This document shows, one piece after another, positions 1-8,066 of a stretch of DNA of 51,363 nucleotides (the first letter of the stretch is position 1; every line of letters starts with the position of its first letter). The notes below the pieces were generated by a model. The model was not told the origin of the DNA, ran no database searches, and was given only the letters and a program-made list of their open reading frames with translations. The stretch spans positions 1 to 51,363 of the forward strand of contig NZ_MSRR01000029.1 of NCBI RefSeq assembly GCF_001956585.1. Reading direction: 5' to 3'. The stretch is from Actinomyces naeslundii. GTDB taxonomy: Bacteria > Actinomycetota > Actinomycetes > Actinomycetales > Actinomycetaceae. Made by a program: the position numbers and the translations under genes.

Positions 1-2002
1 TGGCGAGGTTGTTGAGGGACATGGCGAGGTCGGGGGTGTGGGCGGCTGGGTTGTGCTCGGCCAGGGTCCGGTAGAGGTTGGTTGCTTCTCGTACGGCTTT
101 GAGGGCCTCATCGTGTCTTCCGATATTGGCCAAGCATCTGCTAAGTGATAGTCTCCGTGAAGCATAGGTTGCTCGATCAATTTCAGAGGAGTCATCTGTC
201 GGAGGGAGGATATTGGCTGAACATTGAGCAAGCTCGTATTCCAACAATGCGGTGAAGTATCCACTATCGGATAGAGTCTGCTGTGCCTCGTGGGCCTTGT
301 TAGGGTCAATGTGGGGACGTACTGCGTTAACGAGTTTGGCGAAGCCCGCTGCGAGGTCTGGGCTCTGGGAGTTGACGGTCTCTGTGTGAACTGCCTGAGT
401 GACTTCCACTAGCACATCGTTGAGGATTCGTCCTACGTGCCCATTGAGGCGAGGATCTGTTGATATGCGTTCGAGGACAGTCCAGGTTCGTAGGGATGAC
501 GTTCCCACTCTGCTCGGGGACAAAAGCTCTTGGAGAAGAGGTACTAGGTCGTCAGCCTCGGAGACAATGAGGTGCTCGCCGATGCGGTCCGGCTCAAGGT
601 TTTCGCACCATAAGGTCGAGTGCCCGTTACCGTTCGTGTGGGGTGGGTAGCAGTCTCGCAACCACTTGGCCAGGTCCTCGGTGTTCTTGTCGGGGGTGGC
701 CGGAAGAAGTCGGAGAAGGCTGATAGCGTCCTCTTCATCCTGGATATCGGCGAGCGTGGCGGCGGCCACTGCCTGGCGCGCCAGTTCCCGATTGAGGGAT
801 CGTCGCTTCTCGTCCTGTGCGTCGATGGGAGTTGCAGCGCCGTCAGTCTGTCGTTCTCGGTCGGTGTTGACGGCGAGACTCTGAGGCCAGTGTTCGACCC
901 AGTAGTGCTCCTCGTGGAGAAGAACTTCCTCGAACAATTCGCTCGGGGAGCAACTAGTCCGGGAATTCGGAAGGGGTCGTGCATTCAGGAAGGCGTCGAC
1001 TGTGACGAGGAGGGGTTGGGAGTACATGGGGTCATTGAGTTGATTGAGCATACCGTTCGGTGGTGGCGATCCTGGTGGCTCGGTGAATGATTTGTAGGCC
1101 ACTTCAAACAGGTCTTCTCGTTCTTTTCTGGATAGTTCTTCGTTATTCAAAACGATCGTTGAGGTTTCGTCGAGACAGCGATTGAGCCCCTCGTCTCGAG
1201 ATTCCTGTGGGCGAAGAGCGTCAATCCACTCGTTGGAGCCTTGGCGGGTCGAGGAGATCGGCGACGGCCGGCGGACCAGGAAGACGATCCGTACTCGTCG
1301 CCTCTCAGGCTCCTCTGCTGCGCGGAGAGCAATGTTGATGACCTCCTTGACTGTATCCGGCCGTCCCTCGGCATAGTCGATCACGAGCAACAGCGACGAA
1401 GCATCGTCGCTGGATGAAGCGTTGTCGGACTGTTTGATGTTCTGAAGGAATCCTGCTTTCCAGACCTCAGCACCTCGGTGATGAGTGTCTGGCGTGGTGA
1501 TGCGTCGGCAGAGTTCCACGCCGAGGCGTGTCTTCCCGGAACCTCCGTCCCCTCCAAGAACGTAGATCGCGAAGGGATCCTCGCTCCATGCCCACGTCTC
1601 CAAGCGGGTGAGTGCCTCTGCACGGTCGAGGAAGGGAACCGGGGTCGACTTAGCGCTCAGAAGTCGGACAATGCTCATGCCTTCTGGCGCACTTTCATGT
1701 TGAGGCTGGGCGGGCTCCAGGATTAACCGCCTGCCTCTGGATTCCACCGTGAACGGAGGGAGAGCTGGTGGAAGCTGTTGCCGGCGTCTGGTAATGCACT
1801 GCTTGTGCTGCCTGTTTCGCCATTTTCTCCATACCTGGATGCGCGCCCAACCGATCTTCGCAAGAACTGCGGTGATGAGGACTCCGAGGACGAACGCGAC
1901 GAAGGGATGGTTCGCCCACAGGTCGTCCAGCGGGCCGAGCGAGTCGAGCCATGACTGACTTGAGGACGTCGTCGGTATGGGTGAAGGGGACGGCTCTGTC
2001 AC
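1..2002 (-). CDS. Membrane-anchored STAND-type P-loop NTPase with C-terminal TPR-like repeats (partial)
   Basis: The reading frame is open from a GTG at 2002 (GAGG 8 nt upstream; the in-frame stop at 2069-2071 limits the start) to the left edge, so the C-terminus is missing. About 667 residues are visible. Residues 34-52 form one hydrophobic helix, followed by a basic stretch, so the protein is probably anchored in the membrane with the rest in the cytoplasm. Walker A is GGDGGSGKT at about 150-158 and a Walker B-like LLLVIDYAEG lies near 204-213. A long helical region follows. From about residue 620 it matches the repeat in the two genes upstream of it (GRHDEALKAVREATNLYRTL). This order (anchor, NTPase, repeats) is typical of STAND signalling ATPases. 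Base composition is clearly less GC-rich than in the two TPR genes before it, which suggests separate acquisition. The ligand and output are unknown. The NTPase call is firm; the STAND class is an inference. Confidence 0.8.
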   Translation of the reverse strand, partial: MTEPSPSPIPTTSSSQSWLDSLGPLDDLWANHPFVAFVLGVLITAVLAKIGWARIQVWRKWRNRQHKQCITRRRQQLPPALPPFTVESRGRRLILEPAQPQHESAPEGMSIVRLLSAKSTPVPFLDRAEALTRLETWAWSEDPFAIYVLGGDGGSGKTRLGVELCRRITTPDTHHRGAEVWKAGFLQNIKQSDNASSSDDASSLLLVIDYAEGRPDTVKEVINIALRAAEEPERRRVRIVFLVRRPSPISSTRQGSNEWIDALRPQESRDEGLNRCLDETSTIVLNNEELSRKEREDLFEVAYKSFTEPPGSPPPNGMLNQLNDPMYSQPLLVTVDAFLNARPLPNSRTSCSPSELFEEVLLHEEHYWVEHWPQSLAVNTDRERQTDGAATPIDAQDEKRRSLNRELARQAVAAATLADIQDEEDAISLLRLLPATPDKNTEDLAKWLRDCYPPHTNGNGHSTLWCENLEPDRIGEHLIVSEADDLVPLLQELLSPSRVGTSSLRTWTVLERISTDPRLNGHVGRILNDVLVEVTQAVHTETVNSQSPDLAAGFAKLVNAVRPHIDPNKAHEAQQTLSDSGYFTALLEYELAQCSANILPPTDDSSEIDRATYASRRLSLSRCLANIGRHDEALKAVREATNLYRTLAEHNPAAHTPDLAMSLNNLA

Positions 2003-2128
2003 GGTACGGACCTCGGGGAGAAGAGGAAGGCTGTTGCGGGGCAGTCTACCGAGCAGCCACTCGGTTTCTCACGGAAGACTGGCACTGCGGAAGGTCTACG
2101 GTCGCTATGCGTGGGGCGGTTGCGCAGG

Positions 2129-3547
2129 TCAGTCGTGGCCGTTCCCCTCAGCCCCGATCTGGCTGGCGACGGCGTCGAGCTCCTGGCGAATGCGGGCCGC
2201 CTGCTCCGGCTGCCCGCACCAGTCGAGGATGGCCGCGCAGACGTCCAGGGAACGGGCGAGGTCGATAGTGAAGGAGCCCGGGTCGCGGTGTGCCAGCTCC
2301 CGCCGGATCTCGGTGGCCTCCCGGATCGTTGCCAGTGCCTCGGGCCGGTTGCCGGTCGGCGGCAGGTAGGTGGCGAGGTCATGCAGAGACTCGGCCAGAT
2401 CCGGTAGGTAGTCTCCGTCCGTGCGGGCCAGGTACCGGTAGATGCTCACGACCTCCCGCGCCGCGGAGACCGCCTCAGCATCTCGTTTGAGGTCGTTCAT
2501 GCCGACGGACAGGGTGCGCAGGGCCATCGCGAGCTCGGATGCGTACATGGAGGGATCGTCGTCGGCCAGCGGGCGGTACAGGCCGATGGCCTCCTGCGCG
2601 GTGGCCAGGACCTCGTGTTGCCTCCCGGTCTCCCCGAGCTCGACGGCGAGGACACCCAAGGACTTCGCCAACCCGGGTGTGAAGACATCCGGGTTCATCC
2701 GGGCGAGATAGCGGTACACCTCGGTGGCCTCCCGAGTGGCGGTCAGAGCCTCATCCGAGCGTCCGGCCGCGTTCAGACGGATGGCCAGGTTGCTCAAGGA
2801 TTTGGCCAACCCCGGTGCGAAGGCGTCGGGCTCGCGGTGAACGAGCTTCCGGTCGACGTCCACGGCCTGGAACGCGGCGGCAATGGCCTCATCCCGGCGC
2901 CCGGCGGCCGACAGGTGAATAGCGAGGTTGTGCAGGGCTACGGCGAGGTTGTGCAGATCGGCCGTGGAATCGCTCTGCGCCAGCTTGCGACGCACCCGGA
3001 CCACCTCCTGCACGACATTCGCCGCCTCATCGCGTTGTCCGACCGCATACAGGCGCGAGGAGAGGTTGACGAGAGAGCCGATAAGATCGGAGTAGTGAGC
3101 ATCGGGGTCCTCGTCGGCCAGCCTGTGAAACAGGCCGACGGCCTCCTCGCTCATGGCCAGGGCGTCGTAGCTGCGCCCCTCGTGGGACAGACAGCTGGAG
3201 AGCGTGTCCAGGCAGCCCGCAAGACGGGAGGTGTAGGAGGCCGGATCCTCCCGGGTCAGCTCCCGGTAGAGGCTGGCGGCCTCCTGCGCGTTCGCCAGGG
3301 CCTCACCGCCCTGCTCGACGTCGATCAGACTGAGGGTGAGGGTCATCAGGGCCCAGCCGAACCAGGGACGGTAGGCGGCGGGATCCTTCTGCATCATCCG
3401 CCTGAGGATGTCGGTCCCCTCGCGGGCGGCATCCAGAGCCTCCTGCGGTTTCCCCGACTTCTGCAGAGCCCCACTCAGGTCCAGTAGTTGAGAGGCGCGG
3501 TCCAACTGGGCGTCGTCGTCGGATACAGGGGGAGCGGAGCCGGACAT
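2129..3547 (-). CDS. TPR-like repeat protein, 472 aa
   Basis: This is a soluble-looking protein made almost entirely of a 46-residue helical repeat. The consensus is roughly EAL-A-EA--IYR-LA--DP--Y---LA-SL--LA--L---GR, the TPR/kinesin-light-chain type. There is no signal peptide, membrane helix or catalytic motif. About ten units are visible, ending in RIRQELDAVASQIG, which matches the C-terminus of the 608-residue neighbour, so the two are paralogues. The ATG has AAGGA 8 nt upstream. It is the middle gene of three on this strand and is followed after 126 bp by the STAND NTPase gene, which carries the same repeat. A scaffold or sensor partner for the NTPase is a reasonable inference, but nothing in the sequence gives a substrate. 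Confidence 0.85.
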   Translation of the reverse strand: MSGSAPPVSDDDAQLDRASQLLDLSGALQKSGKPQEALDAAREGTDILRRMMQKDPAAYRPWFGWALMTLTLSLIDVEQGGEALANAQEAASLYRELTREDPASYTSRLAGCLDTLSSCLSHEGRSYDALAMSEEAVGLFHRLADEDPDAHYSDLIGSLVNLSSRLYAVGQRDEAANVVQEVVRVRRKLAQSDSTADLHNLAVALHNLAIHLSAAGRRDEAIAAAFQAVDVDRKLVHREPDAFAPGLAKSLSNLAIRLNAAGRSDEALTATREATEVYRYLARMNPDVFTPGLAKSLGVLAVELGETGRQHEVLATAQEAIGLYRPLADDDPSMYASELAMALRTLSVGMNDLKRDAEAVSAAREVVSIYRYLARTDGDYLPDLAESLHDLATYLPPTGNRPEALATIREATEIRRELAHRDPGSFTIDLARSLDVCAAILDWCGQPEQAARIRQELDAVASQIGAEGNGHD

Positions 3548-3679
3548 GCCATCGGTCCTTCAGGGAGGGGATCGGGTGTGCTTATAAGTTTAGCGAGGCT
3601 CGTCGGCTCGGATACGGGTGGTGCCTGCTGGCTCGGGGAGGGGGACGGCACGCGGGGGCCGTCGCAGCGGGCTGGCTCT

Positions 3680-3792
3680 GATCGGGAACGTACTTTTCCC
3701 GCGAGAACTGCGTTGTCCCGCAGACGACTGGGGTCGGGCTCCAGTCGTCTGTGGGAGAAGTACGTTCTGGATGGAGAACGCAGTTCCCGATC
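3680..3792. repeat. 113-bp palindromic element with four GAAC-N4-TT-N-TCC motifs
   Basis: The element lies in the 299-bp gap between two TPR genes. Its ends are perfect 10-bp inverted repeats, GATCGGGAAC (3680-3689) and GTTCCCGATC (3783-3792). The centre is a perfect 11-bp stem, CAGACGACTGG (3721-3731) with its complement (3741-3751), around a 9-nt loop. Four copies of a 15-bp motif, GAAC(GTAC or TGCG)TT-N-TCC, lie at 3686-3700, 3705-3719 and, inverted, 3753-3767 and 3772-3786. The GTAC and TGCG forms come in opposite order in the two arms, so A-B-C-C'-A'-B' pairing is possible. It resembles a REPIN or MITE. No clear target duplication is seen. A regulatory hairpin or terminator is an alternative. 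Confidence 0.75.
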
Positions 3793-3846
3793 CGCTCGGT
3801 TTCGCGTTCCATACCTGCGCCCTCGCCGCAGGGCCGGCAGCGCCCC

Positions 3847-5673
3847 TCAGAAGCTCCCGCCGGAGGCCTCTATCTCCATCTGCAGGGTCACGTCCTTGAT
3901 CTCCTGACGGATGCGGGCGGCCTCGGCCTCCTTACCGCTCCACTGGAGTATTGAGGCGTAGGTGCCGAGGGTGTCGGCGAGGCCCTGATTGAAGGTCTCC
4001 GGGCGTTTGCGGGCCAGGCTCCGGTAGAGGTCGACCGCCTCCCGCGCGGTCTCCAGCGCCTCGCCCCGGTGGCCGGCCTCGGCCAGGCGCTTGGCGAGCC
4101 GGTGCAGGCACGGTGCCAGCGCCGGGGCGTGAGTCGCCGGATCGCGTTCGGCCAGCTCTCGGCGGATCGTCGTCGTCTCCCGGATCGCGGCCAGGGCGGC
4201 TGAGCGGTGCCCGGTGTCGCCCAGGCACGTGGCGACATTGTGCAGGCATGCGGCCAGGTCAGGCTTGTAGGCCGCCGGATCGATCTGCGCCAGGCTGCGG
4301 TAGATGGTGACCGCCTCCTGAACGGCTGCCAGGGCCTCGTTCATGCGCCCGCCCCGATTGAGGTTCAAGGTGAGGATATTGAGCGCACGGGCCAGGTCGG
4401 CGGTGTAGGAGGCCGGATTGGCCCGGACCAGGCGCCGGTAGATGTCGATGGCCTCCCGAGCCGCCGTGAAGGACTCGGGCAGCTGCTTGGCCGAGTACAG
4501 GGCGACGGCAAGGATGTACAGGGACTCGGCCAGAGCCGGGGTGTAGGTGGTGGGACTGCTGCGCACCAGGGTACGCCGGATGCTGACCACCTCCCGAGCC
4601 GCGGCCAGCGCGAGGTCCAGTCTGTCGGCGTCACGCAGGCAGGCGGCGTGCGTCTTGAGGGCGTCGGCCAGATCGGGCAGATGGGTGTCGGGGGCGCTGT
4701 GAGCCAGAGCGCGAGCGATGCCGACCGCCTCCTGAGTCATGGCGAGGGCCTCATGATGCCTTCCCACATCGCTCATGCGCCGGGCCAGGGTGCCCAAGGA
4801 GCTGATGACCTCGGGGGAGTAGAGGGCAGGAGCGCGGCGGGCCAGCCCCCGGAAGAGCGCGGCAGCCTCCTCGGCCGCGTCCAGGGCCTCGTCGCGGCGC
4901 CCGACGGCGGCCCCGCAGGCGGCCAGGACCTCCAGGGCCCCGGCAAGATCACCGGTGCAGGAACCGGGCTCGTCCTCATCGAGGCCGCGGTACAGACTGA
5001 CGGCCTCCCGGGCCTGGTCAAGGGCCTCCTCGACGTACCCCACCGTGCGCAGGCGCGGCGCCAGGCTGCTCAGGGCCGCTGCGAGCCGGCGGACCTGGGT
5101 GTCGGGGGCGAACTGGACCAGACGCCGTCGGACGCTGATCGCCTGCTGCGCGGTGATGAAGGCGTCGCTCGGCCTCCCGGACTCACCCAGACAGCAGGCG
5201 AGCGTGGTGAGGGCCCGAGCCAGGCCGGTGTAGGTGGCGGAGGCTTCCCGACTCAGGCTCCGATAGAGGTCGACGGACTCCTGCGCGGTGGCCAGGGCGT
5301 CGCGCAGCTCACCGGCTGCGCTCAGATCGACGGCGAGTCGGCGCAGCGACTCCGCCAGGCCGGGCGCATGCGCGTCGTAGTCCTGCTGGGTCAGGCGCCG
5401 TCGGATCTGGGTCGTTTCCCGCGAGATACCGACACCCTCGCGGATCCGGCGGGCCTCGCGCAGGCGGATGGCCAGGACTGTCAGTGCGTGGGCGAGGTCG
5501 GCCAGGTGGAGATCCGGGTTGACGCGTGCCAGACCGCGAAGGATCTCGCTCGCCTTTCGAGCGGCGTCGAGGGCCTCGCCACGGCGCCCCGAGCCCGCCA
5601 GGCGCTCACTGAGCTCCAGCAGCCGGCCGGCACGGGCCGCGCCCTCGGGGCTGACATGGGGTGAGAGCGACAC
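3847..5673 (-). CDS. TPR-like repeat protein, 608 aa
   Basis: First gene of the minus-strand TPR cluster. It has about thirteen tandem 46-residue helical repeats (for example units starting ESFTAAREAIDIYRRL and EALAAVQEAVTIYRSL) and no signal peptide, membrane segment or enzyme motif. It ends RIRQEIKDVTLQME, matching the end of the 472-residue paralogue. The GTG start at 5673 has GAGG about 10 nt upstream. It is divergent from the MgtC-like gene across a 168-bp gap. The repeats are of the TPR type that binds partner proteins or peptides. Its role in the cluster is inferred only from sharing the repeat with the STAND NTPase. Composition is strongly GC-rich, like the backbone and unlike the NTPase gene. 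Confidence 0.85.
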   Translation of the reverse strand: MSLSPHVSPEGAARAGRLLELSERLAGSGRRGEALDAARKASEILRGLARVNPDLHLADLAHALTVLAIRLREARRIREGVGISRETTQIRRRLTQQDYDAHAPGLAESLRRLAVDLSAAGELRDALATAQESVDLYRSLSREASATYTGLARALTTLACCLGESGRPSDAFITAQQAISVRRRLVQFAPDTQVRRLAAALSSLAPRLRTVGYVEEALDQAREAVSLYRGLDEDEPGSCTGDLAGALEVLAACGAAVGRRDEALDAAEEAAALFRGLARRAPALYSPEVISSLGTLARRMSDVGRHHEALAMTQEAVGIARALAHSAPDTHLPDLADALKTHAACLRDADRLDLALAAAREVVSIRRTLVRSSPTTYTPALAESLYILAVALYSAKQLPESFTAAREAIDIYRRLVRANPASYTADLARALNILTLNLNRGGRMNEALAAVQEAVTIYRSLAQIDPAAYKPDLAACLHNVATCLGDTGHRSAALAAIRETTTIRRELAERDPATHAPALAPCLHRLAKRLAEAGHRGEALETAREAVDLYRSLARKRPETFNQGLADTLGTYASILQWSGKEAEAARIRQEIKDVTLQMEIEASGGSF

Positions 5674-5841
5674 GGATTGAAGACCTCAGGATCGGGAGAA
5701 CGGTGGTGACGGCACGTTACGCGGTGCGGGCTCGCGCCGCGATGGGGAGAGGTCACCGAGGACGCGTCTCGCCGGCACCTCCCTTAGAATCGGCGCAGGA
5801 CCAGTAGTGCGGGTATCGCCATCGCAAGGAAGGGGGACGAC

Positions 5842-6546
5842 GTGGGCGCGCTGTTCAGCCTGAATCACGTGGGGGCCCCGGTCGTCGCCATGACGGCGAC
5901 CTTCATCCTGTGCCTGACGCTCGGCGCCGAGCGCCACCTGCGCCACAAGGACGCCGGCGTCAAGACGCACGTCCTGGTGGGACTGGGCTCCTGCCTGTTC
6001 ACCCTCGTATCCGCCTACGGATTCGCCCCGGTCACCGGCGCGGATGTCGCCGTCGACCCCAGCCGTGTGGCCGCGCAGATCGTCTCCGGCATCGGCTTCC
6101 TGGGCGCCGGGGTCATCTTCGTCAACAACGACACCGTCCGGGGCCTGACCACCGCCGCGACCGTCTGGCTCAGCGCCGCCATCGGCATGGCCTGCGGAGC
6201 GGGCATGATCCCCCTGGCGGCTACGGCCGTCGCGCTCGACTACGTCGTCGTCCTGCTGCTGGGCCCCCTCACCTCGCGCCTGCAGCGCCGCCGCGGCGAG
6301 GTGACCGTGCGCATCGACTACGAGGTCGGCCGCGCCATCATGCCTGAGATCCTCCAGGCAGCCACGGCCTCCGGCTTCACGGCCACCCTCGAGGAGACCG
6401 AGATGATCCGTGGAGAGAACGGGCGCACCATGAACGCCGTCATGCGCTTCCACGGGCAGCGGCCCGCCGCCAACCTCATCGAGTCCCTGTCCGGGCTCGA
6501 CGGGGTTGACGGCGTCGAGTGCCTCGAGCGCGGCCGGCTCGACTGA
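5842..6546 (+). CDS. MgtC/SapB family membrane protein
   Basis: A 234-residue inner-membrane protein. The N-terminal part holds four or five hydrophobic helices with the family signatures VSGIGFLGAGVIF (about 81-93) and VRGLTTAATVWLSAAIG (about 99-115). The region after residue 145 is a soluble ACT-like domain, as in long MgtC proteins. The length matches Salmonella MgtC (about 230). In that family the protein inhibits F-type ATPase and aids growth at low magnesium or in phagocytes; the role here is inferred. The GTG start follows a strong AGGAAGGGGG. It is the only plus-strand gene in its neighbourhood, between the divergent TPR cluster and the convergent pntB, so it is probably monocistronic. 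Confidence 0.9.
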   Translation: MGALFSLNHVGAPVVAMTATFILCLTLGAERHLRHKDAGVKTHVLVGLGSCLFTLVSAYGFAPVTGADVAVDPSRVAAQIVSGIGFLGAGVIFVNNDTVRGLTTAATVWLSAAIGMACGAGMIPLAATAVALDYVVVLLLGPLTSRLQRRRGEVTVRIDYEVGRAIMPEILQAATASGFTATLEETEMIRGENGRTMNAVMRFHGQRPAANLIESLSGLDGVDGVECLERGRLD

Positions 6547-6575
6547 CCCGAGCGGTTCCTGGACGCTGGCGCCTC

Positions 6576-8054
6576 CTACTCCAGGGCGCGGATGATGGCC
6601 TCGACGGTGTCCTTGGCGTCGCCGAAGAGCATGGAGGTGTTCTCCCGGAAGAAGAGCGGGTTGTCCACCCCGGCGTAGCCGGTGGCCATGGAGCGCTTGA
6701 AGACGATGACCCGGCCGGCCTCCCACACGTGCAGCACCGGCATGCCCGCGATCGGCGAGCCCGGCTCCTGGGCCGCCGGGTTGACGGTGTCGTTGGCGCC
6801 GATGATGAGGACGACGTCGACGTCGTCGAAGGAGTCGTTGACCTCGTCCATCTCCAGGACGATGTCGTAGGGGACCTTCGCCTCGGCCAGCAGCACGTTC
6901 ATGTGTCCGGGCAGGCGGCCCGCCACCGGGTGGATGCCGAAGGTGACCTCCACGCCCTCAGAGCGCAGCATCTCGGTGAGGGTGGCCACCGGGTACTGGG
7001 CCTGGGCGACGGCCATCCCGTAGCCGGGGGTGATGACCACGCGTCGGGCGTTCTGCAGCAGATGAGCCACCTCGCCGGCGCTGGTCTCGTCCACCGAGCC
7101 CTGGTGCTGAGGGCCACCCGCGGCGGCGCTGGTGGAGTCGGTCCCGTAGCCGCCCAGCAGCACCGAGACGAAGGAACGGTTCATGGCCTGGCACATGAGG
7201 TAGGACAGATAGGCCCCCGAGGAGCCCACCAGCGCCCCGGTGATGATGAGCAGGTCGTTGTCCACCATGAAGCCGGTGAAGGCGGAGGCCCACCCCGAGT
7301 AGGAGTTCATGATCGAGACGACCACCGGCATGTCGCCGCCGCCGATCGCCAGCACCAGGTGGGCTCCCAGGGCCAACGCGATGATGGTCATCACCGTGAG
7401 GAAGGCCCAGCCGGCACCGGATCCGGACGGCACCATCATGAAACCCACCATGAGGAGCAGGGAGACGATGAGCGCCCCGAGGTTGAGCAGGTTGCGGCCC
7501 GGCAGCGTCAGCGGGCGCCCCGGTACCCGGCCGGCCAGCTTGAGGGCAGCCAGGACCGATCCGGTGAAGGTCACCCCGCCGACGAACACACCCAGGAAGA
7601 CCTCACCGAGGTGGAAGGCCCCCAGCGAGACGGACAGCGCGTCGGGGGAGACGTAGGAGTTGTAGCCCACCAGGACGGCCGCCAGTCCCACCAGCCCGTT
7701 GAGCACGGCGATGAGCTGGGGCATCCCGGTCATGGCCACGCGCCTGGCCACCACCAGCCCAATGACCGAGCCCAGGGCCAGGCCCATGGCGATGAGCAGC
7801 AGGGTGGGCAGCACGCCTCGCGCGGGCCGGTTGCTCAGAGCCAGGCCGATGGCGGCGAGCACCGCCACCCCCATGCCGACGGCGCCCGCCACGTTGCCGG
7901 CCACGGCCGTCTCATGGCGGGACAGACCGGCTGCGGCTAGGATGAACAGGATCGCGGCGGCGATGTAGGCCAGGACCACCGGCGAGGGCAGCGAGGGCAC
8001 AGCGGCGATCAGTGTGTCCGACGACGCGGCTGGCATCAGCATGTGAGTCATCAT
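6576..8054 (-). CDS. pntB: NAD(P) transhydrogenase subunit beta
   Basis: The beta subunit of the proton-translocating transhydrogenase, which moves hydride from NADH to NADP+ using proton entry. It is 492 residues, against about 460 in E. coli. The N-terminal half has about eight or nine hydrophobic helices (domain II). The C-terminal NADP-binding domain III shows [10 protein letters not shown] and [14 protein letters not shown], both diagnostic. It begins 12 nt after the pntA stop, with GGTGAGGA before an ATG-ATG pair, so the two are one operon. The convergent MgtC-like gene ends 29 bp away. Confidence 0.96.
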   Translation of the reverse strand: MMTHMLMPAASSDTLIAAVPSLPSPVVLAYIAAAILFILAAAGLSRHETAVAGNVAGAVGMGVAVLAAIGLALSNRPARGVLPTLLLIAMGLALGSVIGLVVARRVAMTGMPQLIAVLNGLVGLAAVLVGYNSYVSPDALSVSLGAFHLGEVFLGVFVGGVTFTGSVLAALKLAGRVPGRPLTLPGRNLLNLGALIVSLLLMVGFMMVPSGSGAGWAFLTVMTIIALALGAHLVLAIGGGDMPVVVSIMNSYSGWASAFTGFMVDNDLLIITGALVGSSGAYLSYLMCQAMNRSFVSVLLGGYGTDSTSAAAGGPQHQGSVDETSAGEVAHLLQNARRVVITPGYGMAVAQAQYPVATLTEMLRSEGVEVTFGIHPVAGRLPGHMNVLLAEAKVPYDIVLEMDEVNDSFDDVDVVLIIGANDTVNPAAQEPGSPIAGMPVLHVWEAGRVIVFKRSMATGYAGVDNPLFFRENTSMLFGDAKDTVEAIIRALE

Positions 8055-8066
8055 CTGGTCCTCACC

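Noticed and set aside
4207-5664. A 485-codon plus-strand frame within the 608-residue TPR gene
   Set aside because: It is the complement of the repeat gene and inherits its periodicity; it has no ribosome site or recognisable fold.
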